A stretch of DNA of 5,603 nt from an uncultured Eubacteriales bacterium (GTDB lineage: Bacteria > Bacillota > Clostridia > Lachnospirales > Lachnospiraceae), in assembly GCA_900545455.1 (NCBI GenBank), contig UQZF01000178.1:1-5603 (forward strand), written 5' to 3'. Shown here one piece after another: positions 1 through 5,603 of the stretch; position 1 is the first letter of the stretch; each line of letters begins with the position of its first letter. Made by a program: the position numbers and the translations under genes. The notes below the pieces were generated by a model. That model saw only the letters and a list, made by a program, of their open reading frames with translations, was not told the origin of the DNA and did no database searches.

Positions 1-33
1 CATCTCAATTATTTTGTAAAAAATATCACTCAT
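1..33 (-). CDS. N-terminus of a second M56 (BlaR1-like) sensor protease, cut by window edge
   Basis: Only the first 11 codons are in the window: M-S-D-I-F-Y-K-I-I-E-M. They match the first 11 residues of the upstream M56 protein (M-A-D-I-F-Y-K-L-L-E-M) at 8 of 11 positions, with two of the three differences being Leu/Ile swaps. The DNA matches at 26 of 33 bases, including an uninterrupted run of 15. The start codon lies inside the end of the upstream gene: the shared 8 bases read ATGAGTGA, start of one and stop of the other, which suggests translational coupling. A GGAGG sits six bases upstream. I infer a tandem paralogue, the third gene of the repressor-sensor operon. Length and ectodomain are unknown. 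A short duplication of just the 5' end cannot be excluded from 33 bases. Confidence 0.75.
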   Translation of the reverse strand, partial: MSDIFYKIIEM

Positions 34-2932
34 CTCTCTCCTCCACCGAAACCGTTATGTCCTCGAGACCAAATCCCGCGTTCTGCTCATACACCACTCT
101 GCCCGTCACAACAACACGGTAATTCCATTCATTATCCCATGAAAGAAACATCTCTTTCCCGTTGCGCTTAACGCACAGACCGCTATATGTGGTAAAATAC
201 CACTCTCCGTCACGGTTCTCAAAATAATAATGCGAGCCGAATGCGAAGCCGTCAAACTCCTCTCGGTATTCCTTGTGCTCCTCAAAGTGCTGTGTCAGGT
301 CAATGACTGCCGTCTCCTCGCCGTAAAGCGTTATCGTAACAATATTTCCCGTGTCATCGACGGAGTAATTGACCGCAGCCGCAATATCGTCATACCAATC
401 ATCAAATTCTTTGATGTCATAGTCGAGCTTTCCGAACTGTTCTTTTGTATAGTCGGCTTCAATTATATAAAGTTCATCCCCTGAGACACCCGTTCCCGTG
501 TTCATGTGGGTTTTGAGAGCAAACTCAAATATTCCGTCATTGTCATAATCGCCGTAATAAATCTGCGGTATGTTCATCTGAGGTGACATCCAGCTAAGCC
601 ATATTGAAATCAGATGGTCTCCGTCTCTTAACATCATCGCATAGCCTCCGTAAATGCCGTAGAGCACTATGTCGGAATCAGGAACCGAATCGAGAATCAC
701 AAAATCATCCGACAAATCAGTATACTCATACGAATCAGACGCCATGTACACATTGTCCACATTCTTCAATCTCTCAGCAGTAACATTATCCATATACTCA
801 TTTGCCGAAATTATCTCCTGATACCCCTCTGAATCAACTTCATACTCAAAAAACGGTCTCCACAATCCAAGCGTACCTGTATTTTCCATACAAATTGCTC
901 TCCTGCTTCCATCTTCGAGTGTAAATTCTACAATCCGACGCGAATTTGCACCTGCAATCGAAAAATTATAAAGCTGATAAGAAGTATACTCTATGTCAAA
1001 AAGAACACTCGCCGAGCTGACCGGATTCTTTAATTTCTCGTAATATTCCGGATTTTCCGTTTCCATCTCAACAGCCAGCAGTTCAAAAGCCCTCATCGTG
1101 TTTCCATCAAACTCCATGAGATTGCCGTCATCGTCCGTCACCGCATTTAAAAGAAATGCCATTCTATCCTCTGCGAGCTCATACTGCTCATACACGGAGA
1201 GCGGTCTGTTTTTGTCATAATATCTGATATTATCTTCCTTTGAAGCATCAACGGAGTACTCTGTCGATACGGCTGTTATGCTGTCGCATATATCATCAAT
1301 GTCATAGACAGAGAAGTCTGACGGCAGCTTCATATACCAAATCGTGTCACCAAGCGGTGTGCCGTAGATAATGACATACCCGTACTTTTCTTCCCCTGAA
1401 CTGCCAAGCTCAGGAGTACGGTATCTGACTCTTTCAACGCCGTCTCCAAGGCTTGTATATCCCGCGTGGGTACCTGTAAGTTTTTCAATTCCCCACACTG
1501 AGAGGTCATTGCTTCCTAGTCTGTCCTCATACTTTACAAGGTTTCCCGACTCGTCAAAAGGCACAAGGCTGACACTTCTTGAATCCTCCGTGTTGGTTAT
1601 GATAAGCTCATTTCCCGAAAAGCTTCCCTCCCAGCCGTTGTCCTGCGACACAAATTCAATACGCCATCCGTCGTACTCTATGTAACCTTTGTTTTCATCA
1701 TTTCCGACCTGTGACGAAGCCTCAGTGCTTTCAGACCCCAAAGTGCTCTCATCCTTCTGTGTTGTCACTTCATCCGATGTACTCTCACTCTCATTTGACT
1801 TAGGGCTGGTCATAAATCCGACCGCTGTGGCGACGCACACGACTATTGCCACAATCACCACCCAGAATGCCGGCTTTTTGTAGTTTAAAACCGCTCTGAT
1901 TCTCTGCTTTACTCCGACCTCTCCGAACGCAAGCGGGCACGCCGTCACATAGCTTCTGTCCGCGCTGCAATTAAGGAGCGTCGTCGCATACTGTTTTTTA
2001 TACTCCATGTCTTTATCTGAAATTACCCTCTCATCACAAGCTATCTCTATATCCCTGCACAGGAGTATATATGAAATCCACACGAGCGGATTGAACCAGT
2101 ACACCGCCAAAATAACATAGCCGAGCGGTTTCCATATATTATCAAGTCTCTTTAAATGCGCCCTCTCATGCGCGAGCACATATCCTCTCTCCCCCACGGA
2201 AAGACTCGACGGAATAAAAATTTTGGTTCGGAACACACCGAGTATAAACGGCGTGTCTATGTCATCACACAGATAGATGTTCCCCTCCATGTTCACCGAC
2301 GCGAGTGTCCTTCTTCTGACTCTGATATATGTAACCAAAGCATATATCAAAAGTACTGCCACACCAGCAAGCCACACTACCGATGCACCCACGGTGAATG
2401 CGCTCGATAACGTGCCCGACACAGTATTTGACGTAATGCCTGTTGAACCGCCTGCCGAAGCATTTGTTAAATTGCTTGCCGAGGTGCCTGTTGAAGTGTT
2501 TGCTGAAGTATTGGTTGAAGCGTTTGACATATTGCTTGTGGTGCCTGTCGAACCGCTCATTGTGTTGTCTGCCGTACCTGCCGTCAAACCGCCTGCTAAT
2601 CCGTCAGCCGCATCGACTATATTTCCATCCGCAATGCCGTCCATCGGTTCACCCGTCAAATCACTGTTGGCATCTCCGATATTGCCCGCCGCGTTCAGTC
2701 CGTCCGCCGAATTATCAATGCTCACGAAGCTTATCGGGCTTACATCCGGCACAAGGCTTAAACTGCTCTCGATTGTAAACGGGCACACAAGTCTCAATGC
2801 TACGAGCGCCCACAGGCAGCACACTATCTTTCTCGGAATCCTCTTAAAGAAAAGCCTCAGCACTATGACCACCGCGATGAGCCAGCTCGCCGAGATGCTC
2901 ATCTCCAACAATTTGTAAAAAATATCCGCCAT
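26..2932 (-). CDS. M56-family (BlaR1/MecR1-like) membrane sensor metalloprotease with a large non-PBP ectodomain
   Basis: 968 residues. Hydrophobic helices lie near residues 11-29, 35-53, 181-203, 270-291 and 354-375. The zinc protease site is H255-E256-R-A-H259, with a third ligand probably E296 in the D-I-E-I-A-C-D-E stretch. The 41-residue spacing from the first His to this Glu is, as I recall, that of BlaR1, so the protease looks intact. The site faces the cytoplasm in the known family. The loop between helices 2 and 3 (about 55-180) is expanded and rich in Ser, Thr, Asn, Gly and Ala. After helix 5 come an acidic Ser/Thr linker (376-412) and an extracellular region to the C-terminus (about 590 residues). 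That region has a DxDxDG calcium-loop-like motif at D795-D797-D799-G800, followed by a Thr-Gly-Thr-Gly-Val segment, resembling VCBS/FG-GAP-type repeats. I see no SxxK or KTG of a penicillin-binding domain. The start follows AGGGGG with an 8-base spacer, 27 bases after the repressor stop. By analogy it relieves BlaI-type repression on sensing a signal; the signal is unknown. Confidence 0.9.
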   Translation of the reverse strand: MADIFYKLLEMSISASWLIAVVIVLRLFFKRIPRKIVCCLWALVALRLVCPFTIESSLSLVPDVSPISFVSIDNSADGLNAAGNIGDANSDLTGEPMDGIADGNIVDAADGLAGGLTAGTADNTMSGSTGTTSNMSNASTNTSANTSTGTSASNLTNASAGGSTGITSNTVSGTLSSAFTVGASVVWLAGVAVLLIYALVTYIRVRRRTLASVNMEGNIYLCDDIDTPFILGVFRTKIFIPSSLSVGERGYVLAHERAHLKRLDNIWKPLGYVILAVYWFNPLVWISYILLCRDIEIACDERVISDKDMEYKKQYATTLLNCSADRSYVTACPLAFGEVGVKQRIRAVLNYKKPAFWVVIVAIVVCVATAVGFMTSPKSNESESTSDEVTTQKDESTLGSESTEASSQVGNDENKGYIEYDGWRIEFVSQDNGWEGSFSGNELIITNTEDSRSVSLVPFDESGNLVKYEDRLGSNDLSVWGIEKLTGTHAGYTSLGDGVERVRYRTPELGSSGEEKYGYVIIYGTPLGDTIWYMKLPSDFSVYDIDDICDSITAVSTEYSVDASKEDNIRYYDKNRPLSVYEQYELAEDRMAFLLNAVTDDDGNLMEFDGNTMRAFELLAVEMETENPEYYEKLKNPVSSASVLFDIEYTSYQLYNFSIAGANSRRIVEFTLEDGSRRAICMENTGTLGLWRPFFEYEVDSEGYQEIISANEYMDNVTAERLKNVDNVYMASDSYEYTDLSDDFVILDSVPDSDIVLYGIYGGYAMMLRDGDHLISIWLSWMSPQMNIPQIYYGDYDNDGIFEFALKTHMNTGTGVSGDELYIIEADYTKEQFGKLDYDIKEFDDWYDDIAAAVNYSVDDTGNIVTITLYGEETAVIDLTQHFEEHKEYREEFDGFAFGSHYYFENRDGEWYFTTYSGLCVKRNGKEMFLSWDNEWNYRVVVTGRVVYEQNAGFGLEDITVSVEERDE
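40..44 (-). promoter_or_regulatory. Ribosome binding site of the second M56 gene
   Basis: The minus strand reads GGAGG-AGAGAG-ATG, a full Shine-Dalgarno core with a 6-base spacer. It lies inside the last codons (Glu-Glu-Arg-Asp-Glu) of the upstream gene. It is the main reason, besides the protein match, for believing the start at base 33 is real. Confidence 0.8.
2437..2555 (-). repeat. Degenerate in-frame repeats coding the Ser/Thr/Gly-rich loop of the M56 protein
   Basis: On the plus strand the 14-mer TGCCTGTTGAACCG (or close variants) occurs at 2437-2450, 2485-2498 and 2542-2555. The offsets are 48 and 57 bases, both multiples of three. On the coding strand each copy encodes a Ser-Thr-Gly core within a longer stretch of Thr, Ser, Asn, Gly and Ala codons (about residues 120-175). 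Shorter echoes (TTGAAG, GCTTGCC, GCTGAAG) fill the gaps. This fits growth of the loop by repeat slippage. Confidence 0.6.
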
Positions 2933-2940
2933 GAATTAAT

Positions 2941-2946
2941 CCCCCT
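2941..2946 (-). promoter_or_regulatory. Ribosome binding site of the first M56 gene
   Basis: The minus strand reads TAGGGGG-ATTAATTC-ATG. The G-run departs from GGAGG at one base and is 8 bases from the start codon, so this is a weaker site than those of the two flanking genes. It lies in the 27-base gap after the repressor gene. Confidence 0.55.
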
Positions 2947-2959
2947 ATTCTTTCGTGTA

Positions 2960-3316
2960 TCACTTGCTCTCTTCTATAATCTTCCTAAGGCTGTCAATTT
3001 CCTCGCGGGAAAGCTTCTTCCTCGATGCAAATGCCGCAACAAACGACGGCAGCGAGCCTCCGTAGTTCTCCTCCAAAAACTCCTCGCTCTTTTTAAGCTG
3101 GAACTGCTCCTTGCTTATCAGCGAGCTCACCACGCCGTCAACATTCTGAAAAATCTCCCTCTCACACAGACGCTTGAGTATCGTATATGTCGTCGACTTC
3201 TTCCAGTTAAGCTTCTGCTCGCTGAGCTTCACAAGCTCACCCGACGCTATCGGCTCATTCTCCCATATAATATCAGCGAACTTCATTTCAACCTCGCCCA
3301 ATCTATACTCTGCCAT
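2960..3316 (-). CDS. blaI: BlaI/MecI-family transcriptional repressor
   Basis: 118 residues from the chosen start, close to the usual 120-130 of the family. A winged helix-turn-helix spans about residues 5-70: the Leu-Gly-Glu-Val-Glu start, Ile-Ile-Trp18, a Ser-Gly-Glu-Leu-Val helix, and a recognition helix beginning Trp38-Lys-Lys-Ser-Thr-Thr-Tyr and running to Leu47-Lys-Arg-Leu50. The last 40 residues form the helical dimerisation part ending in Leu-Ser-Arg-Glu-Glu-Ile-Asp-Ser-Leu-Arg-Lys, typical of BlaI. An open frame extends 13 codons further upstream to an ATG at 3355, but that ATG has no Shine-Dalgarno and nearly touches an operator; the ATG at 3316 has GGAGG five bases away and fits the family N-terminus. 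In the paradigm it binds as a dimer and represses its own operon until the partner protease is activated. It is first in the operon with the M56 genes. The symbol denotes family, not proven beta-lactam function. Confidence 0.9.
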   Translation of the reverse strand: MAEYRLGEVEMKFADIIWENEPIASGELVKLSEQKLNWKKSTTYTILKRLCEREIFQNVDGVVSSLISKEQFQLKKSEEFLEENYGGSLPSFVAAFASRKKLSREEIDSLRKIIEESK

Positions 3317-3321
3317 GATTT

Positions 3322-3326
3322 CCTCC
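3322..3326 (-). promoter_or_regulatory. Ribosome binding site that sets the repressor start
   Basis: The minus strand reads GGAGG-AAATC-ATG, with a 5-base spacer to the ATG at 3316-3314. The earlier in-frame ATGs (3355, 3334, 3328) have no comparable site; the codons before this SD would then be leader RNA. Confidence 0.8.
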
Positions 3327-3360
3327 ATTCTCATAGTTTGCGTTTTACGTTCCATTTGGT

Positions 3361-3373
3361 CTACAGTTTGTAG
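3361..3373. promoter_or_regulatory. Putative BlaI-type operator, downstream copy
   Basis: The sequence CTACAGTTTGTAG is an inverted repeat, CTACA/TGTAG with a 3-base centre, containing the TACA...TGTA core known for BlaI/MecI operators. It falls just downstream of the predicted transcription start, where bound repressor would block elongation or initiation. Confidence 0.7.
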
Positions 3374-3382
3374 TTCAGTTTT

Positions 3383-3411
3383 AGTCTACTACCTGTAGAG
3401 TTAATTGTCAA
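3383..3411 (-). promoter_or_regulatory. Sigma-A-type promoter of the repressor-sensor operon
   Basis: A perfect -35 TTGACA (3411-3406) is followed by a 17-base spacer and a -10 TAGACT (3388-3383), which matches TATAAT at four of six positions. The predicted start is near 3376, giving a leader of about 60 bases before the repressor ATG. The spacer and -10 are overlapped by one operator and the start is followed closely by the other, as expected of an autoregulated BlaI-family promoter. Confidence 0.75.
3386..3398. promoter_or_regulatory. Putative BlaI-type operator, promoter-overlapping copy
   Basis: The sequence CTACTACCTGTAG has the same 13-base CTAC-N5-GTAG form as the site at 3361-3373, with centres 25 bases apart. 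It covers the downstream half of the promoter spacer and part of the -10. The outer arms are perfect, the inner TACA/TGTA core is only half kept. Confidence 0.65.
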
Positions 3412-3444
3412 TACAATTTAATATTAATTTTGATTTTGTGCATC

Positions 3445-3475
3445 AAAAAAGGGGACTTATAAAAGTCTCCCTTTT
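3445..3475 (-). terminator. Intrinsic terminator, minus strand
   Basis: On the minus strand AAAAGGGAGACTT, a 4-base loop and AAGTCCCCTTTT form a 12-bp stem with one bulged base, running into six T residues (complement of the A-run 3445-3450). It starts a few bases after the stop of the small open frame at 3480 and ends about 34 bases before the -35 of the repressor promoter. It therefore closes upstream transcription and insulates the repressor operon. On the plus strand the T-run is only four long and paired, so I favour the minus strand. Confidence 0.75.
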
Positions 3476-3479
3476 GCCG

Positions 3480-3674
3480 TTAACTCTGCTGTCTGCTACA
3501 CAATGCTGTACTCCAGCAGCTCATATTATAATTTTTGCCGTTCCTTGCACAGACAAGTTCGCCGTCAGGTGCTTTTTTGTCATCCTCCTCCATTCTCCTT
3601 ATCTCGCTTCTGATTGTATGGACTCTTCTCTTTATATCCTCCAAATTTGCAAATATACTTATCCCTTCTTTCAT
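3480..3674 (-). pseudogene. Small open frame (64 codons), probable truncated remnant of a small hypothetical gene
   Basis: The N-terminal half looks like a real protein: a charged helix from about residue 10 to 35 (Leu-Glu-Asp-Ile-Lys-Arg-Arg ... Arg-Arg-Met-Glu-Glu-Asp-Asp), then Pro-Asp-Gly-Glu-Leu-Val-Cys-Ala-Arg-Asn-Gly-Lys-Asn-Tyr. From memory this resembles small Firmicute proteins with a helical start followed by a Pro-x-Gly-x-Leu-x-x-x-x-Asn-Gly-x-x-Tyr strand, which normally continue with Lys-Trp-Tyr and a further 30 to 60 residues. Here the match stops after Tyr, and the tail (Met-Ser-Cys-Trp ... Gln-Gln-Ser) is unlike it. There is no clear Shine-Dalgarno at the ATG; an in-frame TAA lies three codons upstream. 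A terminator follows the stop directly. I read it as a decayed or recombined gene, but a short functional gene is possible. Confidence 0.4.
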
Positions 3675-3741
3675 TTTATTTTATATATTTTTGTATATTC
3701 TTCTTACTTCTCAGCTTATTCCGCGTTCCATCTCCGTGCAT

Positions 3742-3959
3742 GGGTACTATGGAATGTTTATGCAAATTTTTACCCAAATAACGCTGTTTTCAAACTACAC
3801 ATGGGTATAGCCCGCCATCGACCGCCTCCTATACCCAAATTTCCTGCACCAAGCATCAATATTCGGGTATAATTTGCTTTCTTTCCGCTTCTATACCCAA
3901 AATCATTCGTATGACAGCTCTTGGTGGGTATAACCCCGTCATTTTTGCAGTATGTGCCC
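3742..3959. repeat. Phased array of alternating GGGTATA / TATACCC heptamers with unrelated, constant-length spacers
   Basis: Heptamers on the plus strand, in order: GGGTACT 3742-3748 (variant), TTTACCC 3769-3775 (variant), GGGTATA 3803-3809, TATACCC 3830-3836, GGGTATA 3865-3871, TATACCC 3892-3898, GGGTATA 3926-3932, TGTGCCC 3953-3959 (decayed). Every GGGTATA is separated from the next TATACCC by exactly 20 bases; every TATACCC from the next GGGTATA by 27, 28 and 27 bases. The repeat period is thus 61, 62 and 61 bases. The interior sequences show no similarity to each other. The three clear forward copies are followed by AAAT or AAAA. The best pair, TGGGTATAG 3802-3810 with CTATACCCA 3829-3837, gives a perfect 9-bp stem. 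I do not recognise the family. It could be an operator array, a run of RNA hairpins or stacked small mobile units. Confidence 0.75.
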
Positions 3960-3966
3960 GCCTCGC

Positions 3967-4034
3967 TCACTTCCACCCATACAACTCCATGACATCGCTC
4001 TCACCTCCACCCATACATCTCCATGACACCGTTC
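3967..4034. repeat. 34-base tandem duplication of the 3' end of comEC
   Basis: Bases 3967-4000 and 4001-4034 align without gaps at 30 of 34 positions. The right copy is the end of comEC including its TGA; the left copy lies just beyond the stop and still contains a near-identical tail coding Val-Met-Glu-Leu-Tyr-Gly-Trp-Lys-stop, but in another frame because 34 is not a multiple of three. Similarity stops abruptly at both outer edges. The protein end is thus unchanged. Confidence 0.85.
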
Positions 4035-5603
4035 TTCTCATCAATCCATGCCGTCACGGCACCGCACTCATCGACTCTGTACACCCTCGCCCCTGACGCA
4101 TCAAGTCGCTCGAGTGTCTCACCGTGCGGATGACCGTAGGAGTTTTTGGTGGCACAGGATATGACCGCCGCACTCGGGCGGATGCTCTCCAAAAAATCCG
4201 CGCTCGTCGAGTACCTCGAGCCGTGGTGCGCCACTTTCAAAAGTGACACGCTTCTTACGCCGCACTCTGCCACGCGCCCGGCAAGCATCTCTTCGCGCTC
4301 GGATGTCACATCTCCCGTGAACAGGATTGAGTAATCTCCGTATTTTAAGAGAAGTACTATGGAATTGTCATTCTCCGATTCCGTGCCATAAATTTTCGCA
4401 CAGTCATTAAGCGATGTGAGGCTGCAATCCCCAAACCGATAGACCGTTCCGGCACAATCGGAAAGTACCGCATTGCACTCAACGCCATTTAAAAAGCCAA
4501 AAGAGCTCCCGCTCGCGGCATCGTGCGACATGCCCTTCCCGTAATCCCATGCATTTAGTACAACATTGTCTATCTTCGGAATGTATGTGAGCGCATCCTC
4601 ATGAAGATTTTCCAGTGCCTTGCTCCACCCGTTGTAGTGGTCCTCATCGCCATGCGTTATGAAAAGAAAATCAAGCTTTCTCACACCTTTATACTTAAAG
4701 AAAGGCTCCAAAACCCTGTCATATATTCCATCCTGCGAGCTGCTTCCCCCATCTATGAAGATGTTCGAGCCGTCGGGCATGCTCACGAATATCGCATCGC
4801 CCTGACCTACATCGAGAAAGACCACCTCAAGCCCGCCACGGCTCCTCATAAACATCACAACAAGAGCAGGAATTATCATGAGACACACCAGCACTCCCGC
4901 AATGCTCCCGCATCTGTCACGCAGAGCCACAGTGTAGCGCCTGCACCTATTCTCAACAAATCGTCTTGCACCGCAGACTATTTTTTTTCTGAGGGAAAAC
5001 AAAATCAAAATAAGATAATATATGATAATTTGTCTGATTTTCGGTCTGCCTGCCACATACACACTCCCGGGAATCGAGAGCATGAGCTCGCACCCATACC
5101 GAAACATCAGAAGAATATAGTGCCCTATTCCGGCAAAAAAGCTCCCTGCAGCACTGCTTACAAGTCCTGCCACGCCACACAAAAGTGCAGAGATCATTAT
5201 AAAACTCATGAGTGGAACAACTGCAAGATTGAGCAATATAGAGAACAGCGGAATTTCATAGTAGAACCACAGCATGACAGGCAGTGTGGCAAGCCATATC
5301 GAAAACGGTGAGGTAATCCACTTTAATTTTTCTACCGCAAAACCTCCCGACACAGCCGCGACACCCACGATTGCAAGAAACGAGAGCAGAAAGCCGGCAT
5401 CCATCACGATGTAGGGATTTTTGCACATAATTATTATTGCCGCCAGCGAAACGGCAGACAGAATATCGTAGGTTCTACCTATCACCTGTGCGTACACAGC
5501 ACAGGCAAACATGACGATGGCTCTCACCGACGACACGGAGTTACCCGTCATAAGTCCATAGAGCACAACGAGTGCTCCGCTTACGACTGCGGCAACCGAA
5601 TAT
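4001..5603 (-). CDS. comEC: ComEC/Rec2 DNA-uptake channel, C-terminal part (gene continues past right edge)
   Basis: The frame is open to the right edge, so the start is outside; the GTG at 5566 is internal and used here only for numbering. The upstream part shows the competence domain signature Tyr-Gly-Leu-Met-Thr-Gly ... Ser-Val-Arg-Ala (residues 3-16), then about seven hydrophobic helices to residue 240. Next is a metallo-beta-lactamase-fold domain in the ComEC order: D252-V-G-Q-G-D-A, D272-G-G, H305-G-D-E-D-H310, T417-G-D, H447-H-G-S, and N475-S-Y-G-H-P-H481. All expected metal-ligand motifs are present in the HxDxDH form usual for ComEC. ComEC carries one strand of incoming DNA across the cytoplasmic membrane during transformation; the terminal domain is thought to be the nuclease that removes the other strand. 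Upstream comEC partners are not in the window. The C-terminus ends shortly after the last beta strand, as in family members without extra domains. Confidence 0.95.
   Translation of the reverse strand, partial: YSVAAVVSGALVVLYGLMTGNSVSSVRAIVMFACAVYAQVIGRTYDILSAVSLAAIIIMCKNPYIVMDAGFLLSFLAIVGVAAVSGGFAVEKLKWITSPFSIWLATLPVMLWFYYEIPLFSILLNLAVVPLMSFIMISALLCGVAGLVSSAAGSFFAGIGHYILLMFRYGCELMLSIPGSVYVAGRPKIRQIIIYYLILILFSLRKKIVCGARRFVENRCRRYTVALRDRCGSIAGVLVCLMIIPALVVMFMRSRGGLEVVFLDVGQGDAIFVSMPDGSNIFIDGGSSSQDGIYDRVLEPFFKYKGVRKLDFLFITHGDEDHYNGWSKALENLHEDALTYIPKIDNVVLNAWDYGKGMSHDAASGSSFGFLNGVECNAVLSDCAGTVYRFGDCSLTSLNDCAKIYGTESENDNSIVLLLKYGDYSILFTGDVTSEREEMLAGRVAECGVRSVSLLKVAHHGSRYSTSADFLESIRPSAAVISCATKNSYGHPHGETLERLDASGARVYRVDECGAVTAWIDEKNGVMEMYGWR

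Noticed and set aside
2277..2918. A 213-codon plus-strand frame rich in Val-Pro-Glu-Ala repeats.
   Set aside because: It is the antisense of the M56 gene; the repeat look comes from the degenerate repeats coding the Ser/Thr/Gly loop. The minus frame carries the family motifs.
3497..3510. A further TACA...TGTA inverted repeat as a third BlaI operator.
   Set aside because: Its centre is 6 bases, unlike the two promoter sites, its outer bases do not extend the symmetry in the same form, and it lies inside the small remnant frame on the far side of the terminator.
3405..3872. Plus-strand frames of 155 and 91 codons in the intergenic region, with hydrophobic stretches.
   Set aside because: They cross the terminator, the AT-rich tract and the array, lack a Shine-Dalgarno, and their hydrophobicity comes from T-rich sequence opposite A-rich minus-strand DNA.
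3742..3959. Calling the heptamer array a CRISPR array.
   Set aside because: The conserved elements are only 7 to 12 bases, alternate in orientation and are separated by two spacer lengths, none of which fits known CRISPR repeats; no cas gene is in the window.
3770..4000. The comEC frame stays open for 76 codons past its TGA, down to 3770, raising the idea of stop-codon readthrough.
   Set aside because: The extension runs through the duplication and the heptamer array, has no protein-like pattern, and the ComEC terminal domain is already complete before the TGA.
4601..5311. A 236-codon plus-strand frame.
   Set aside because: Antisense to comEC, with a composition heavy in His, Lys and Asn that mirrors the reverse strand; the minus frame carries all ComEC motifs.

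Overview
The window reads as a chromosomal segment of a low-to-moderate GC Firmicute, most likely a Clostridia member of the Lachnospiraceae type. This is inferred from the strong GGAGG ribosome binding sites, the BlaI/M56 regulator pair with a very large non-penicillin-binding sensor domain, and a Gram-positive style ComEC. No species can be named. Every gene I accept lies on the minus strand, so transcription runs from the right edge to the left edge.

Right part (4001 to the right edge): the C-terminal part of comEC, the membrane channel for single-stranded DNA in natural transformation, cut by the window edge. It carries the end of the competence membrane domain and a complete C-terminal metallo-beta-lactamase-fold domain. 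The last 34 bases of the gene, including the stop codon, are duplicated in tandem just after it.

Middle (3317 to 4000, about 680 bases without an accepted intact gene): from right to left this holds (a) the 34-base tandem duplication; (b) a very regular array of GGGTATA and TATACCC heptamers in alternating orientation, separated by unrelated sequence of nearly constant length (20 bases, then 27 or 28), at 3742-3959; (c) an AT-rich stretch (about 3675-3740) in which I see nothing definite; (d) a 64-codon open frame that looks like a truncated small gene; (e) an intrinsic terminator; and (f) a promoter with two matching CTAC-N5-GTAG operators. The heptamer array is the most unusual thing in the window.

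Left part (1 to 3316): a BlaI/MecI-type repressor gene, then a 968-codon M56 (BlaR1/MecR1-type) membrane metalloprotease gene, then the first 11 codons of a second, closely similar M56 gene that overlaps the end of the first by 8 bases. The expected logic, from the BlaR1/BlaI paradigm, is this: the ectodomain senses something outside the cell, the cytoplasmic gluzincin site is activated, the repressor is inactivated directly or indirectly, and the operon is derepressed through the paired operators. The first M56 protein has no recognisable penicillin-binding sensor, so its signal is probably not recognised the way BlaR1 recognises beta-lactams. Two sensors sharing one repressor would be a branched version of the usual pair.
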